DNA from: Pseudoscleropodium purum
Lineage: Eukaryota; Streptophyta; Bryopsida; Hypnales; Brachytheciaceae
Assembly: GCA_963969395.1 (NCBI GenBank)
Contig: OZ017801.1
Span: 21,705,611-21,769,610, forward strand
Length of the DNA: 64,000 nt
Direction: 5' to 3'
Shown: piece after piece, positions 24,343 through 36,451 of the stretch
How the letters are laid out: each line of letters begins with the position of its first letter
Position numbering within the stretch: position 1 is the stretch's first letter
Notes under the pieces: generated by a model
What the model was told of the DNA's origin: nothing
The model's input: the letters and a program-made list of their open reading frames with translations, nothing else
Database searches by the model: none
Program-made: the position numbers and the translations under genes

Positions 24343-24888
24343 ATGGCCCGTCCCGGTGATTACTATGAGCGCGGTCCGTCACCGTGGGTGCCCGCAACGA
24401 TTCTGGGCGTGATTTTACTCATAGCGACCTCGCCATTCAGAATGATACCCGATGCTTCCCAATTTGGATACCTGGCTTCTGCTTTTCCGTCGGCCCTGAT
24501 CTGGATTCCCTTGTTAGTTTTACTTGCGAGTCTGTTCTTTGGAGGAAACTCCAAGTCATACGGGTACGGGAGACGAGGAATGAGAACGGCTCCCGACGGA
24601 GGAGGCCTAGCTGGCGGATATGGCGATAGCATGTATCCACCTAACCGTGGTGAATACAGCAACAGTTACTATGATGGATACAACAACAGCTACTACGACC
24701 AGGGCTTGATCTCGTCGTTCATGGACTACGGAGGCCTGTGGATGCTAATCTTGCTTGGTATATGGCTGCTGTCAATGTTCGGAGCTCGTTCACCACCAGC
24801 TGCAACCACTGCGATGACGTCTTCGAGGTTTGGTTTTCCATGGTCACTGTTCTTGCCACGGCCGCAGTATGTAATTCCCTTGATGTAA
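24343..24888 (+). CDS. Small Gly/Tyr/Asn-rich membrane protein of unknown family (gene X, copy 1)
   Basis: An open frame of 181 residues starts in a good plant context (TCATGGCC). Three hydrophobic segments are visible: about residues 17-34, 50-66 and 129-146. Between the second and third lies a polar loop rich in Gly, Tyr, Asn and Ser with repeated SYYD/NNSYYD motifs. After the third segment comes a Ser/Pro/Ala-rich tail. I do not recognise the family. Support for a real gene comes from the leader-like upstream composition and from the duplicated copy at 35289, which differs in this frame only at synonymous positions that I could see. The stop overlaps a strong donor-like GTAAGT (24885-24890). 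Splicing to the CAG at 25005 would replace the stop and add a short alternative tail ending near 25058, so the C-terminus is uncertain. Confidence 0.65.
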   Translation: MARPGDYYERGPSPWVPATILGVILLIATSPFRMIPDASQFGYLASAFPSALIWIPLLVLLASLFFGGNSKSYGYGRRGMRTAPDGGGLAGGYGDSMYPPNRGEYSNSYYDGYNNSYYDQGLISSFMDYGGLWMLILLGIWLLSMFGARSPPAATTAMTSSRFGFPWSLFLPRPQYVIPLM

Positions 24889-27800
24889 GTGGAGCCGGAA
24901 TTTGCGATTGGAGTTCGCCACCTGCCAAATGAAAAGACTTCAGTAATGATTTCCGGAGAAGTAGCCGAAAGGGAAACTCGATACAGTTTGGAAGTAAGTC
25001 TGCAGGTTGTTCCCGAAATTGGTGCATGGAGTCCAAGGGATGCCATTCAATGGCGCGTGATTTTGAAACTTCATTGATCTTCTCGGATGTCATTTGTGTG
25101 GAACAAATGGTCGATGAAGTTTGGTTTCTCGAGTTCGAGGTGGCGCTTAATGTTTCCAGTGAATTTAAATCTCATCTGGTGCCTTCCATTTTGCTGCATC
25201 ATCTGAGCTTACCGACGGGTCGAGGCTGTAGTCTGTAATGAATATCCTCTTAATTAGGGAGATCCAAATGCAGTAGCTTTTGCCTCAGGGCTTCAGAACT
25301 AGTGCTGTACATATTTGGATACACAATTTTGCATATACTGGAGCTTTGACGAACCAATGCTGGAGAAGGCATTAATCTCTTAGCAAGCACGAGGCGGGAA
25401 CTGCTTACGGCCGATACTCCTGTTTGACGAGACAGCGAGTTTCCAGTGAAACAATTGGTGTCCCCACGGTGATCACTGGAGAAGCGCTGAGCAAGTATAC
25501 TACCCATTTTGGCTTTGTACATTGAGAACATTTGCAATTATATAAATGGGTTCCATTCGCATGGATTACTACTGTGTACTGGTTTGCATGTTTCATAGGT
25601 GTGTTTCAAATGTATGCAGCAGAAAATTTTGTGTGCATTGTATGTATTCGTTCGTTTTGCAGAGTCAGTATTAAACTTGAAGTAACTAAATTGCGGCGGT
25701 CACCAACACGGTTTCTATTACGATCTTTGAGCATCATCAACCCTCCTCGCCAAGCTGAAAACACCACAAGCTTTGAGCAGCTTTGAGCATGCCTCCGCCT
25801 CTAGAAACTGACATCAATGCCATTGCAACTTGAATTCAGTCACCATCCCCTTCAAATGGCATCCCTGGGTTGGTGGGATACAAGAACACATACACACACC
25901 GGACTCTCTCAGTACAGGTCGGGTACTGAGAGCTTACAAACTACCTTTTTGAGCCATTCAAAGATTTGTCCATAGTATAGAATAAAGTTGGGTTTTTTCG
26001 TTTTGGGTAACTATCACTATATTTTTACCCAATCTTAATCAAACATACCAAATTTCAGTTTCAAAAAAGCAAAATTCTAATTTTGGTGAATTTTTTAAGT
26101 CAGTTTTTGTGGTCTTACATAATATTTTAGTGTAAACAATTAGTGATCAATTTTTCTTAATTAAATAGCAAGGATACATAGGAAACATCTATATTTATCT
26201 CTTTCATATTTAAAAGCACCTCTTGAAGTAACAAAAATATGATCAAATGAAGGATTCAATGAAAAGTGTCATAATTATGATCTACCTTTGAAGAAATGGA
26301 TATCACTATATTTTAACTTGATTTTGGCAAAGTAATTATACCGTCATACTCAAATGTACAAAATTAGTTATTGCACGAAGTGCACATAGAAAAAATCTAA
26401 TCACAATAAAAAGAAATCTATTCTACAAAATTAAGATATAGTCATCACAACATTGAAATCTCTATAGATGGAATTTTGGAGCTTTTTGGAGATGCTTGTT
26501 GAAGAGAAGGACGTGCATACAAACACTTCTTATATATCTATGCAATCAAATTTTAAAAATTCATCACCAATGATTTTCAATCAATGATAATGTAAACTCA
26601 TGAATTTTAAAGGAAACAATTCACTAAAAATGAAGTTTTGGTTTTTCAAAACTAATATTTGGGTATGCTTAATTGGAATTGCATGAGAATGAAATGATAA
26701 TCATGCTTACCAAAAAAATACCAATTATAATTCACATTGTACAATTTTTTTTGAAAAGCTGAGAAAGGCAGTTTGTAAACTTTTTATACCTAACTATATA
26801 GTAAAACTTCAATAAAGTGAACTTTTGTGAGCCAATAATGTCTCCAAAGTGATATTATTCCTTCACTCTTAGCTTGGATGCATTGAAGATGTACAAATAA
26901 GTTAAAAAAAGATTGGAAGCAACTTTTATAGAATTTGAAATCCATATGCTGTTTTGGTGACATGACTTTTATTCCATGAGCAGCACAAAAGTGTAGTCCA
27001 ATAAAAAAAATCTTCATATGTCATTTAATTTGCATCCTTTCTCTAAAGCAATAACCTCTCTAATGTAATGTTCTCCTATAGTTCTAGGACTATTGTTTTA
27101 CGGAAGTTCTATTGTATCTTGGTTCTAGATTAAGTCTCTTTATCTTCTTGTCAAACTTGGATAAAAAGATGAAAAATTTCCTTAGTAGAGGAGTAGATCT
27201 TCGTGACTTTAGTTCAATCATGGGTGGGCAATATGTTGTCATTTGCTTGTGATTAATTAGCTTCTTTGAAGGAAAGATGGTCACGTGGGGTGGTCATGGT
27301 TTTAACCTCAAAAAGAAAGAAGCTCCCCTATGACCAAGGTAGCCCCAACCCTTTGATTATTGGAGCAATAGGTGCATTTTTTGTTTCTACATTTAATAGT
27401 GAAGTCATTCATCAGACTATTTAGATTTGTAGTGTCCATACAGGATTATGTTGATGTAGACACCAAGTGTCCATTTAGACGACTTCACCTAAAATTGTAA
27501 AATGGAAGAAAATGTTTTTTACATCTAATTTTGTTTTTGAAGTTACTTGAGTACATTTTTAGTGAAGAGTGTTGTAAATTCCCTCATCATGGTATTATTG
27601 ACTTTTGAAATGGAAAAGATGCTTAATCACCCTTGTAAAGTATTTTGGCCATTTCTTGCTATTTACTATTGATGTGAATTTTAGCTATAAAAATGATATG
27701 AAAATGATATTTTTGATTTTGAGTTTAACTAGTGAAATGAATCTTATCAAGTGTAGTCTCTATTCCAATTGTAGATTTTGGAAGCTCTTAAATTTCAACA

Positions 27801-28157
27801 TTTAAGAGCAATATGAACTTTGGACCTAAAACCATGGTTTGTTGATTTTCTAATTTAAGAACGACAAGGTGATTTTGGTTTATACCATGATGTTATATAC
27901 TATAATGTACATCTATTTTGAAATTTTTAGATTTTTGGGATATTTTTTGTGTAAGATATGAATTTTTATTATTTTTTTTTTAAAAATTCACAATAATTTC
28001 AAATTTTTCACCAAAATATTTGAAAATTTATGACTTGCAATAAACATATGACTTCATCTTTGAAAAATAAATATAAATCTTTTCATTCATATCTAGTTAC
28101 AAAATGGTAGAAAACCAAGTTACAGACAATGGGATTTGAAATCAATGGTCATGGGCA
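24889..28157. other. 3' flank of X and AT-rich spacer
   Basis: The first few hundred bases keep gene-like composition and probably include the X 3' UTR. An open frame at 25026-25238 is shared by both duplication copies but has no recognisable domain. The rest is AT-rich with no gene recognised. Confidence 0.45.
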
Positions 28158-28404
28158 GAGAATTGTTATTATGTGAGCATAGGAATGTGAGCCCATGAGC
28201 TTAGAATACTATACACCTATGTTATAGGTGTATATATTATAAAAACCATCTATGATTATAAAATATATATTACAAATACCCATATTATAGGTGCTTTTAA
28301 TACATACACCTTCTATATAGTGTGGTATCTATATTATAGGTGGGTATATTGTAGGTTCAATGCTCACAAGCTTGCATTTTTAGGCTCACATACTAGCACC
28401 GTTA
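28158..28404. mobile_element. MITE with 10-bp target duplication (Mutator-like), copy 1
   Basis: The element is bracketed by the direct repeat GTCATGGGCA at 28148-28157 and 28405-28414. Its ends are imperfect inverted repeats (left TTGTTATTATGTGAGC, right reverse complement GGTGCTAGTATGTGAGC). The interior carries short palindromes of the TATAGGTGTATA type. A target duplication of 9-10 bp is typical of Mutator-like MITEs. Related to 13780-14011, in inverted orientation. Confidence 0.65.
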
Positions 28405-29432
28405 GTCATGGGCATGTCCTTCCAAGGGGTTAAGGTAGGCTTTTCCAAATTGTGTCATGCCTTTAACCCCCAAAAGGATGTTAAAGACATTGTTTGTCCT
28501 TTGCATAACTTCAAGTAGGACTATAGGATGGATAAAACATTTTGAGAATAGTTGCTTGAATGCATTTTAGTGAATAGTATGTTGCATAGTCCTTCATTAT
28601 GAAATTATTGATTTTTCTAAAGAAGATCTTTCATCACCCTTGTAGTGTGTTTTGGCCAATTCTTGTTCTTTGCTCTTGATGTGAATTTTAACCATAAAAA
28701 TGATATTTTTTAAATTTGAGGCTAACTTATGAAATGAATATTTATCAAGTCTTGTTTCTATTCCAATTTGAAAATTTGAAAAGATCTTAAACTTCAATAT
28801 TTTATTGCAATTTGAACTTTGGGGCTATGAGTATGGTTTGATGATTTTGTAATTTAAAAATGACACAATGATTTTGTTTTATTTCACAATGTTATACATT
28901 ACAAAATACACCTATGCTAAAAACTTCAGATTTTTTAGCATATTTTGTACTTTGTATTAGATATAAATTTTCTTCACTTTTTCCTTACAAAATTCACAGT
29001 AACTTCAAAATTTACCCATAAAAATCTAAAATTTTAGCACTTGTAGTAGCTGCATATAATTTCTTCTTTAAAAAAAAAAAAAAATAAATTTCGTTTGTAT
29101 TTAGATGCAAAATAGCAATAAATAAAAATAAAAATTGTAAAGCTTGAATCTATGGGTATAGGTCCTTTTGGGGTGGGTGGGTGTGTTAAGTACAATCTTT
29201 ATAAAATGCTCATATTGTGCACATCTTCAAAATCAATGTGCACTTATTCTTCAAGAAATGGTTTTAGAAAATCTAATTTTTTTTTTACACTTCATAGTTT
29301 TTGTATATGGTATTGAAATGATTTTTTCTGGTGCATTAGAATCTCCTATCAATTACAAATGAAAATATATATAAACTTCATGAATTTGGTAATAAAAATT
29401 GTCCACAATATATAGGAATCCCCTTAAAACCT
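28405..29432. other. AT-rich spacer inside duplication copy 1
   Basis: No gene recognised. The same sequence is repeated almost perfectly at 45031-46058. Confidence 0.4.
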
Positions 29433-30357
29433 TTAACCCTTCAAAAATCAAGTTGCATTTTAACAACATAGTGATTTGGGGTAGCTTACTACAATTGGAA
29501 TTTTTTTTCATTGGAACTTTCACACAAGAAGGGGACAAGTTTTTTTTTGAAAGGCACAACAATTATAGCTTTTGACTACATTGTTAGTTAGTTATTGTAC
29601 GATATATTTTTTTTTTCCCTAGTGGGGTAGTCCAAGCAAATTAAAAGAATCACTTTTTTCAAGAACAAAAATTTGAAATCGATTTTCTAAATTTATATAT
29701 ATGTGGAAAGCTTGAATCATTCCATTTTGATCAATGAGATGAAACTTATGAGGAGTTTTAGTTTGCGGGCAATTATAGATTCTTTATTCTAAAATAAACT
29801 TTGAAGTCCTTTATTTAACTCAATTTTCAATATTTTTTGAAAAAATAAAATCATAGGATGTAGATTGTTTACTAAAACATTAAAACCATTGGAATTGGCA
29901 TTTTTTAATTCCATAACTAAGTTCTTAACAATTTAGTATTTTGAATCATTCTTTACTTCTATCTACTTACTATTTTTTCTTATACAATATGTTGTACAAT
30001 TTCAAATGATCTGAATATTTTCGAGCATATAGCCAAGTTGCCTTGAAGAAGGAATCTTAGGAGTTGCAACCATTTTGGAAATTTTTCATACAAATGTGAC
30101 CTTGTGAAGTGCAAGTGCCTAGGTTTTCACAAGGCCAAAAAAAGGATTTTTGTCAATTCAAACACTAATATCTTGCAATCTACATGTAGGAAGTTTCTGA
30201 AATTTTTTCAACTTCTTCTCAACCTGATGTTATACAAGATCCTACGGTTGGATGTGTCCAAAAATGTTTTAAAAATAAATAATTTGATATTTGTCCTAAA
30301 ACTGGCAGTTTTGGAGTGTTTTTGGTGAAAACACAGTCAAGGAACTTTAGGGGTTAA
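29433..30357 (+). mobile_element. TTAA-bounded non-autonomous element, copy C
   Basis: Left end TTAACCCTTCAAAAATCAAG, right end CTTTAGGGGTTAA. Internal blocks align in order with copy A. Repeated at 46059-46983 by the segmental duplication, so it inserted before that event. Confidence 0.7.
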
Positions 30358-30745
30358 AGAAACTACAGGATGGTGTCAACTGTGAAGGTACAATTGATTG
30401 CCCTATAGTGAATAGCTAGAACATGGATACTTTTACAGAAGTCATGAACTGTACATTCCACTCCAATTCTACAAAGAGCAAAAAAAGGCAGAATAAATTA
30501 TTATAGGAAGTGAATAGAAGACTTGCCAAACCGACCTTGGATAGCCAGCAGAGGTGCTCAAAATGGTAGGGACATATTTTTAATGGGTATTATTGCATGT
30601 GATTGGGCACACATTTTGGTCCTTATTTTAAAGAGTTTGCTTAATTTTTGGATGGAAGAACCTAATTGCAAGCATCAAGGCTTGCTCTTCAATCATAGAT
30701 TCTTTGGTTCAGATTGACTGATTATAGGTAGGAAATATGTGGTGT
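30358..30745. other. Spacer between inverted TTAA elements
   Basis: Sequence of 388 bp separates copies C and D, which are in opposite orientation. No gene recognised; this would be the loop of a large hairpin. Confidence 0.4.
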
Positions 30746-31665
30746 TTAACCACTAGAGTTCTTTGACTATGTTTTTGCCCAAAACTATCATTTTTTGTAC
30801 AAGTTTCAAATTTTAGAAAAGAAACATTTTTGGACACATATAACCATAGGATCTTGCAGTATACTAGTCTAAAAAGATGTGGAAAAAATTTCAGAAATTT
30901 TCACTGTATAGATTATATGATAATAGCATTTGAAGTGACAAAAATCAGTTTTTTGTCCCTACAAAAAACGAGGCAGTTGTATTTCACAAGGTCACATTTG
31001 TATGAAAAAATGTTCAAAATGGTGGTGCTTTTTTGGATTCATTCTTCAAGGCATGTTGGCTACATACTTGAAAAGTTTTAGGTCATTTGAAATTGTACAA
31101 CATATAGAAAGAAACAGTAAGTAGAAAAATTTACAAAATGATTTAAAATACTAAATTGTTAGCAATTTATTTATGGAATTGAAAAATGACAATTCCAATG
31201 GTAGTAATGTTGTAATAAAAAATCTTCATCTAATATTTTATGTTTTTTTACCAAAATATTGAAAATTGATTTCAATAAAAGACTTCAAAGTTTATTTTGA
31301 AGTAGAGAATCTATAACTATTTGCAAACTAAAGGACCTCCTAAATTTTGACTAATTGATCAAAATGGAATGATTTTAAGATTTTTATGTGTATATAAATC
31401 TAGAAAACCAATTTAAAATTTGAATTAAAAAAAATGATATTTTTAGATATGTCCTAACTGCCCAAGTTAAAAAACAAACTACATATTAGGTCATAACTTT
31501 TGAATAATATTTCCAAATGTCTTGAAATTTAGGGCACATGAAATATATGCTTCATCTACACCTTCTATTAAAATTTGGGAAACAAATATAGAAATATTTA
31601 GTCACATGCACCTGCCCAAAATTTCTATATTGCCAAAAAATGCAACTTGGTCCTTTAGGGGTTAA
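30746..31665 (-). mobile_element. TTAA-bounded non-autonomous element, copy D (inverted)
   Basis: It starts TTAACCACTAGAG and ends CCTTTAGGGGTTAA. Read on the minus strand it matches copy C block by block, for example ATGCAACTTGGTCC at the right end here against the left end of C. Repeated at 47372-48291. Confidence 0.7.
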
Positions 31666-32634
31666 TTAGCTCATAATTGCAAACTTTAGCCTCTTTAAAA
31701 TAAAGGTGGTGAAACAAAGTATTATGTTATCAATATTTTTAACAATCCACTTTCTACTACATTTTAGAAATTTGATGAATGATGTAATAGACCTTATGGA
31801 AATCTACTATATAAATTACAAGTTTGTTATCAAATTGGATAGAATTTAATTTGATAACTTTCCCAAAGTACCACCACGGGATATTTATAAAATTTTGGAA
31901 TGACTTTTTGGAATGGATGTTGAAATTGCCTTCTTTAAAATGCTAATTTTAATACCCCCAAGTTATATAACTTATATCTTCTTGAAATACAACCTTCCCC
32001 CAAAACTATAATATTGCAACAACTTCTTCTAAAAATTTGAAGATTGCATGAGATATATACAAAGGACACTCCTAATTCTATAGATAAGAATTAATTTTAG
32101 AAAAATAAACTCCAAAGCTTGCACTATTCCATATTAAAATTTAGTTAGAAATCATTCTTTAAACTTAGCTTTAACATTCAAGAAATACTTCTATAGTATA
32201 TTTGAACTCTCTATTATATTTGTTGGAGGCATTTACATACATTCATTTTGACTTAAAGATTAGTGTTGCTATTTTGCAACACAAATTATTAGCACTCATA
32301 AGAGAGACCTACATATTTTGAGCAAAAGTGTACAAAATAACTAAAACATATATAATAAAAAAGGAGAAATGATAAATATAAATTAATTTATCTAAAAATG
32401 TAAATTAAAAAAATAGAGATAAAAAAGGAAATTAAATAAAAGTAGGCCTCATTGGGATTTACCCACCCCTTGAGGGCCCTTACTTTTCATAATTTCTTCT
32501 TCCCTGGACATTGCTATGTATAAAATCAATCAAACATATCGATGAAATAACAACTACAAGTAGAGAAATACAAATATCAATCCATTGTTGTATCTCAAAT
32601 TCTCCCTCGATACATTTTTAGATCAAATAGAAAC
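31666..32634. other. 3' flank of SABATH gene 1
   Basis: This flank is shared by the array: related sequence lies at 48292-49260 and, more diverged, at about 55130-55898, and in two pieces at 59400-59900 and 63165-63622. It contains no gene and presumably holds the SABATH 3' UTR near 32634. Confidence 0.5.
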
Positions 32635-34859
32635 CTATTTTCGGATCAAAATAGCCAATATGCAATCCAAGGGCAAGCTAAATACCCTTTTCTCTTGTAG
32701 AGCCTTAGTCGCATTTTTCTCCAAGCGTTCAAAAAACTCATGGCACTTCTCCTCACCAATATGCTCAACCATGATTGAATTCAGAATGCTCCTCGTGAAA
32801 TTTTTTGTGAACCGGCCATATGCCTCAGGATTAGCAAGAATTTGCTCCACTTCATTTGGCGGGAAGTAGCTTTGCCGCTTGACCTCACATAGTTTGATGT
32901 GGAAAGTATTTGTGGACTCCACAACTGCTTTCACATCATCTACGCTATATAAGTAGATTGGAACATTGAAGGTATCCCTTCTCTCTTCTTCTATTATACC
33001 CTGCAACATTGAAACCAGTACAAAGATTGGTAAGAAAGTCATTGAAATGTGATGGACTAAATCAACCTGCTATGTATATAATGGAATTTTATAGGCCCAA
33101 ATTGAGTCTCCTTTGAAGAGAAAGCGTAAGTGATTGTTGGAATATGCAAAAAGTTTTTTTGTCTAAAGAAAATTGGAAATGTGTTGAAAAGTAATGATAG
33201 CTTGTTGGTTTATATCATTCCAAAGAATAAATTTCCTTGCAAAATTTTGAAATCACAATATTATCAAACGTTTGCAAATAGGATGAGTTTGGTGAATAAT
33301 ATTGCTTTGATAATATACTTTGTTAGTCTCTATTTGAATTAAGGTTACGAGTTTGACAATTGTAAAATGCTCTAACCCTAAAAATCTACTATGATTAAAT
33401 ATAAATAAATATGAGCAACTTATACATTTCAATCTAAAGTAAAAGATAAGTATTAACAGTCCTTTAGCTTAAGTAACATTCACCCTTCACTAAGCAAGAA
33501 TATATGACTTAATGGATAAGTAGTACTCAAGCATAGGCATCCTTCATATACCATACATAAAAAGATACATATGAAAATTATTCATTTGTTTCTATTTGGA
33601 ATAGAAACAATTTCAATTAGTTGTTGTTTTTATAATGATTTAGATAAATTAGAGAATACCTCAATGACAAGTTCTTCCCATGTCGCCTCAAAGACTTTAG
33701 TATAAGGCCCTACATACTCCCCCTCCCTAGGCCATTGAACCTCTGGATGGTTACCATCCGCACGACCAGGAGCATGAAAGAGAACAAGACCACCTGGGAT
33801 GACTTCATCTGCTCGAGATAGCAAAAAATTATAAAGATCTTGCCGTGCAGTTTGTGTGAAGGCTTGCACTGTTGCAACATTCTTGTTATCATTTATCCAT
33901 ATTCTCCCCTTGTTGTAGGCATGCGAAGATTTGTCCAACACTGCATCTGGCACCTACACAAAGGAGCAATAGCTAAATAATGCATGAAAAAGCTTGACTC
34001 AATTCAACTATAACGATTTCATTTAGCTTATCATAGTTTAAGCCATGGCCGACAATAGTTTTGACAATGGAACTACAATTTTCAGTTACACTCATTTGTC
34101 CTACTAATGATGGGAAAAAATTAGTATCATCTAGAAGCTTAGAGTCATTTTTGTGAAAATTGGTACAATTAAGAAATATTTAAATCTAAATTGATTCAAA
34201 ATAATGTGACTTTGGTAAAGAAATGTCACACACTATTAGGACAAATAGGCGTACTCTTCAGCAGTAGTTTTAAGAAAATGGCACCCACAAACTGCAAATT
34301 ACGGTACCTGTGACATCCATAGAACCGCGAAGGTAGAGATTGCGACATGAAGACTTCCCCTGGGAAAGAGGCGCCTGTGGAATGATCCCGCGACTGCCGT
34401 GGCATAGAAGTCCCCCATGCTCGTTTGCGTTTTTCTCCAGTCCTCCAATTGAAGAAACAACGTGTTGAAATCATTGGAAGGCAAGTCGCAGAAGAAATAC
34501 TGCACTTCATCAGGAATTTTCCTCCCGTTGCTCAACCTTGCTCGACACACATTTCGGTAACAGATCTCCGCATACCGAAGAGCATTCGGTCCCACGGAGC
34601 ATCCGAAATCAGCAATACGAATCGCGCTCCCGCTCCAGTCCTTGAATAGTTCGAGCTGCATAATCTCTTGCTCCAAGATCGGCTTCAAGATATTTATGGA
34701 CTGAGATTGCATCGATGAGTTTCTGGTGTAGCTGAACTCTCCTGCGCCACCCGCCATCCCAGCTATGGCTCGTGCAACCTTCATCGGTTTCTCTTCGCCT
34801 CCACGCCTGGCCCTCGTCTCACCATAAACCTCACCTCCACCAGCTGCTGCATCATCCAT
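32635..34859 (-). CDS. SABATH-family SAM-dependent methyltransferase 1, intact
   Basis: Exons on the minus strand are 34859-34308, 33953-33660 and 33000-32635; both introns are GT-AG and fall between codons. The product has 403 residues, slightly longer than typical SABATH enzymes (about 350-390) because of a Gly/Ala/Arg-rich N-terminus. Motifs in order: GGAGEFSYTRNSSMQ (about 38-52), with the Gln that contacts carboxylate substrates in SAMT; the SAM motif IADFGCSVGPNAL (about 83-95); CDLPSNDFNTLF (about 124-135); and AGSFHRRLFPRGSLHVAIST (about 155-174), followed by VLWMSQVP with the conserved pocket Trp. The residue before that Trp is Leu, where SAMT has Met and JMT has His, so the substrate cannot be read off. 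Members methylate carboxyl groups of salicylate, benzoate, jasmonate, IAA and gibberellins, or nitrogen of xanthosines. ATG 34859 was preferred over the upstream in-frame ATG at 34901 because the other three copies share only the former. Confidence 0.9.
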
Positions 34860-34861
34860 AG

Positions 34862-35288
34862 CTGTAACAGCTCCCGCAAATGCAATTCGATAGTTCTGCA
34901 AACTATTTCGAAGCTACGGTGAAACTTAGGAAAGCAGATACCCGATTACTACGAACAGCTCATTTGAAGCGAATGGAAGAACGCCTGCCATTATTGTGCA
35001 GTTACCGCGTTCACACACGGCAAGGGAAAATCTTGATACCCCCAACTGAAGTAATACAGCATCTTGGCCCGTCTACTCCGTAAAATACTTCGATTTGTGT
35101 GGCTGCACGTTTTATATATATTTCTGAAAAAGCGAGCATCTCTGCATGACTTCGAATCTCTAAAAGCTGTGGAAATGCCGGTTGCGCAAGTAAAAGACCA
35201 CTTTCGTCTGACCCTTCCTTAAAAAGACGTTCTAGAATACCCTAAACACTTGTCACACTATCCGTATTGTCTCACATTGAAACCCATA
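34862..35288. promoter_or_regulatory. Upstream region of SABATH 1 and duplication junction
   Basis: The first about 45 bases are related to the leaders of SABATH 2 and 3. From about 34935 the sequence instead matches 58565-58665, far upstream of SABATH 3 (shared AGAACGCCTGCCATT), so about 600 bp appear to be missing here. The stretch ends at the junction with the truncated X copy (CCCATACAGAATG), where CCAT is shared with the copy 1 sequence. Confidence 0.5.
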
Positions 35289-35739
35289 CAGAATGATACC
35301 CGATGCTTCCCAATTTGGATACCTGGCTTCTGCTTTTCCGTCGGCCCTGATCTGGATTCCCTTGTTAGTTTTACTTGCGAGTCTGTTCTTTGGAGGAAAC
35401 TCCAAGTCATATGGGTACGGGAGACGAGGAATGAGAACGGCTCCCGACGGAGGAGGCCTAGCTGGCGGATATGGCGATAGCATGTATCCACCTAACCGTG
35501 GTGAATACAGCAACAGTTACTATGATGGATACAACAACAGCTACTACGACCAGGGCTTGATCTCGTCGTTCATGGACTACGGAGGCCTGTGGATGCTAAT
35601 CTTGCTTGGTATATGGCTGCTGTCAATGTTCGGAGCTCGTTCACCACCAGCTGCAACCACTGCGATGACGTCTTCGAGGTTTGGTTTTCCATGGTCACTG
35701 TTCTTGCCACGGCCGCAGTATGTGATTCCCTTGATGTAA
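35289..35739 (+). pseudogene. Gene X copy 2, 5'-truncated
   Basis: The frame equals residues 33-181 of copy 1, so the first hydrophobic segment, start codon and promoter are gone; the duplication breakpoint lies inside the coding sequence. An internal ATG (35293) could in principle start a 148-residue product with two hydrophobic segments. The visible differences from copy 1 are synonymous (for example TAC to TAT, GTA to GTG). The copia element begins 127 bp after the stop codon. It lies head to head with SABATH 1, so it could only be expressed from that region. Confidence 0.75.
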
Positions 35740-35865
35740 GTGGAGCCGGAATTTGCGATTGGAGTTCGCCACCTGCCAAATGAAAAGACTTCAGTAATGA
35801 TTTCCGGAGAAGTAGCCGAAAGGGAAACTCGATACAGTTTGGAAGCAAGTCTGCAGGTTATTTCC

Positions 35866-36116
35866 TGTAGAAATGTAGTGTATAGTTTAGCTTACGGGTA
35901 TATGTCTTTATACATAGATTACCCTTGAAGGGTCAATAGCTATGTAGAAAGGGTACAACCTTCCAGGACACATCTATTCACAACCTATGTAAAGGGATTC
36001 CTCCCTTTTGTATTTATCATTATTAATAATTCACTTGTCATTAAACTTGTCTTTGAGTCTTTGAATTGTTTCTAGCTTTATTATGTTTAGACATAGATAA
36101 AGTCCAAGATTCAATA
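35866..36116 (+). repeat. 5' LTR of copia element
   Basis: Begins TGTAGAAATG and ends TTCAATA directly before the primer-binding site. It differs from the 3' LTR at five of 251 positions by eye. Confidence 0.9.
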
Positions 36117-36129
36117 TGGTACCAGAGCG
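36117..36129 (+). other. Primer-binding site (initiator Met tRNA)
   Basis: TGGTACCAGAGCG follows the 5' LTR directly. It is one base from the common plant form TGGTATCAGAGC, complementary to the initiator methionine tRNA 3' end. Confidence 0.85.
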
Positions 36130-36451
36130 ATAATAGAGCACATAAGATGTGTTGCATTAAAGAAGAAAATAATATAAATGCAACATTGTTAGTACCAATG
36201 CATGGAGAAATAATAATAGAAAATGAGCCCATAAATAATAGGCACTTGCAAATTAGAGAAGAAGAGGCATTTGTTCAATTGCAAACTAGACAAGAAGAAC
36301 AAGAATTAGCTCAAAGAATAAGTGATTTAATGGAAGAGGATGAAATACATCATATTCTTAACCTTGAGTGAAAAAGAAGCATAATCTTTAAAAGTAAATG
36401 ATATTCTTGTAAAACTTCCTTATTCCATTCTCTACAAACGTATAGAGCATC

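Larger units (their letters stand above)
24438..34861. repeat. Segmental tandem duplication, copy 1
   Basis: This segment matches 35289-51487 in direct orientation once the copia element is removed. The offset is 10851 before the insertion and 16626 after it. It runs from inside the X open frame (CAGAATGATACCCG) to just upstream of the SABATH start codon. Identity is about 99 percent or higher by eye but uneven: 25012-26480 and 28100-31590 are almost identical, while 26480-28100 and the part after 31590 show roughly one difference per hundred bases. Confidence 0.9.

Noticed and set aside
24363..25093. Minus-strand open frames opposite gene X
   Set aside because: They are shadows of the X frame, caused by its codon composition.
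25250..25786. Short frames repeated at 41876-42412
   Set aside because: They are conserved only because of the recent segmental duplication, with no domain or start context.
34880..35083. Plus-strand frame upstream of SABATH 1
   Set aside because: It lies in sequence shared with the non-coding upstream region of pseudogene 3 and is not conserved as a frame there.
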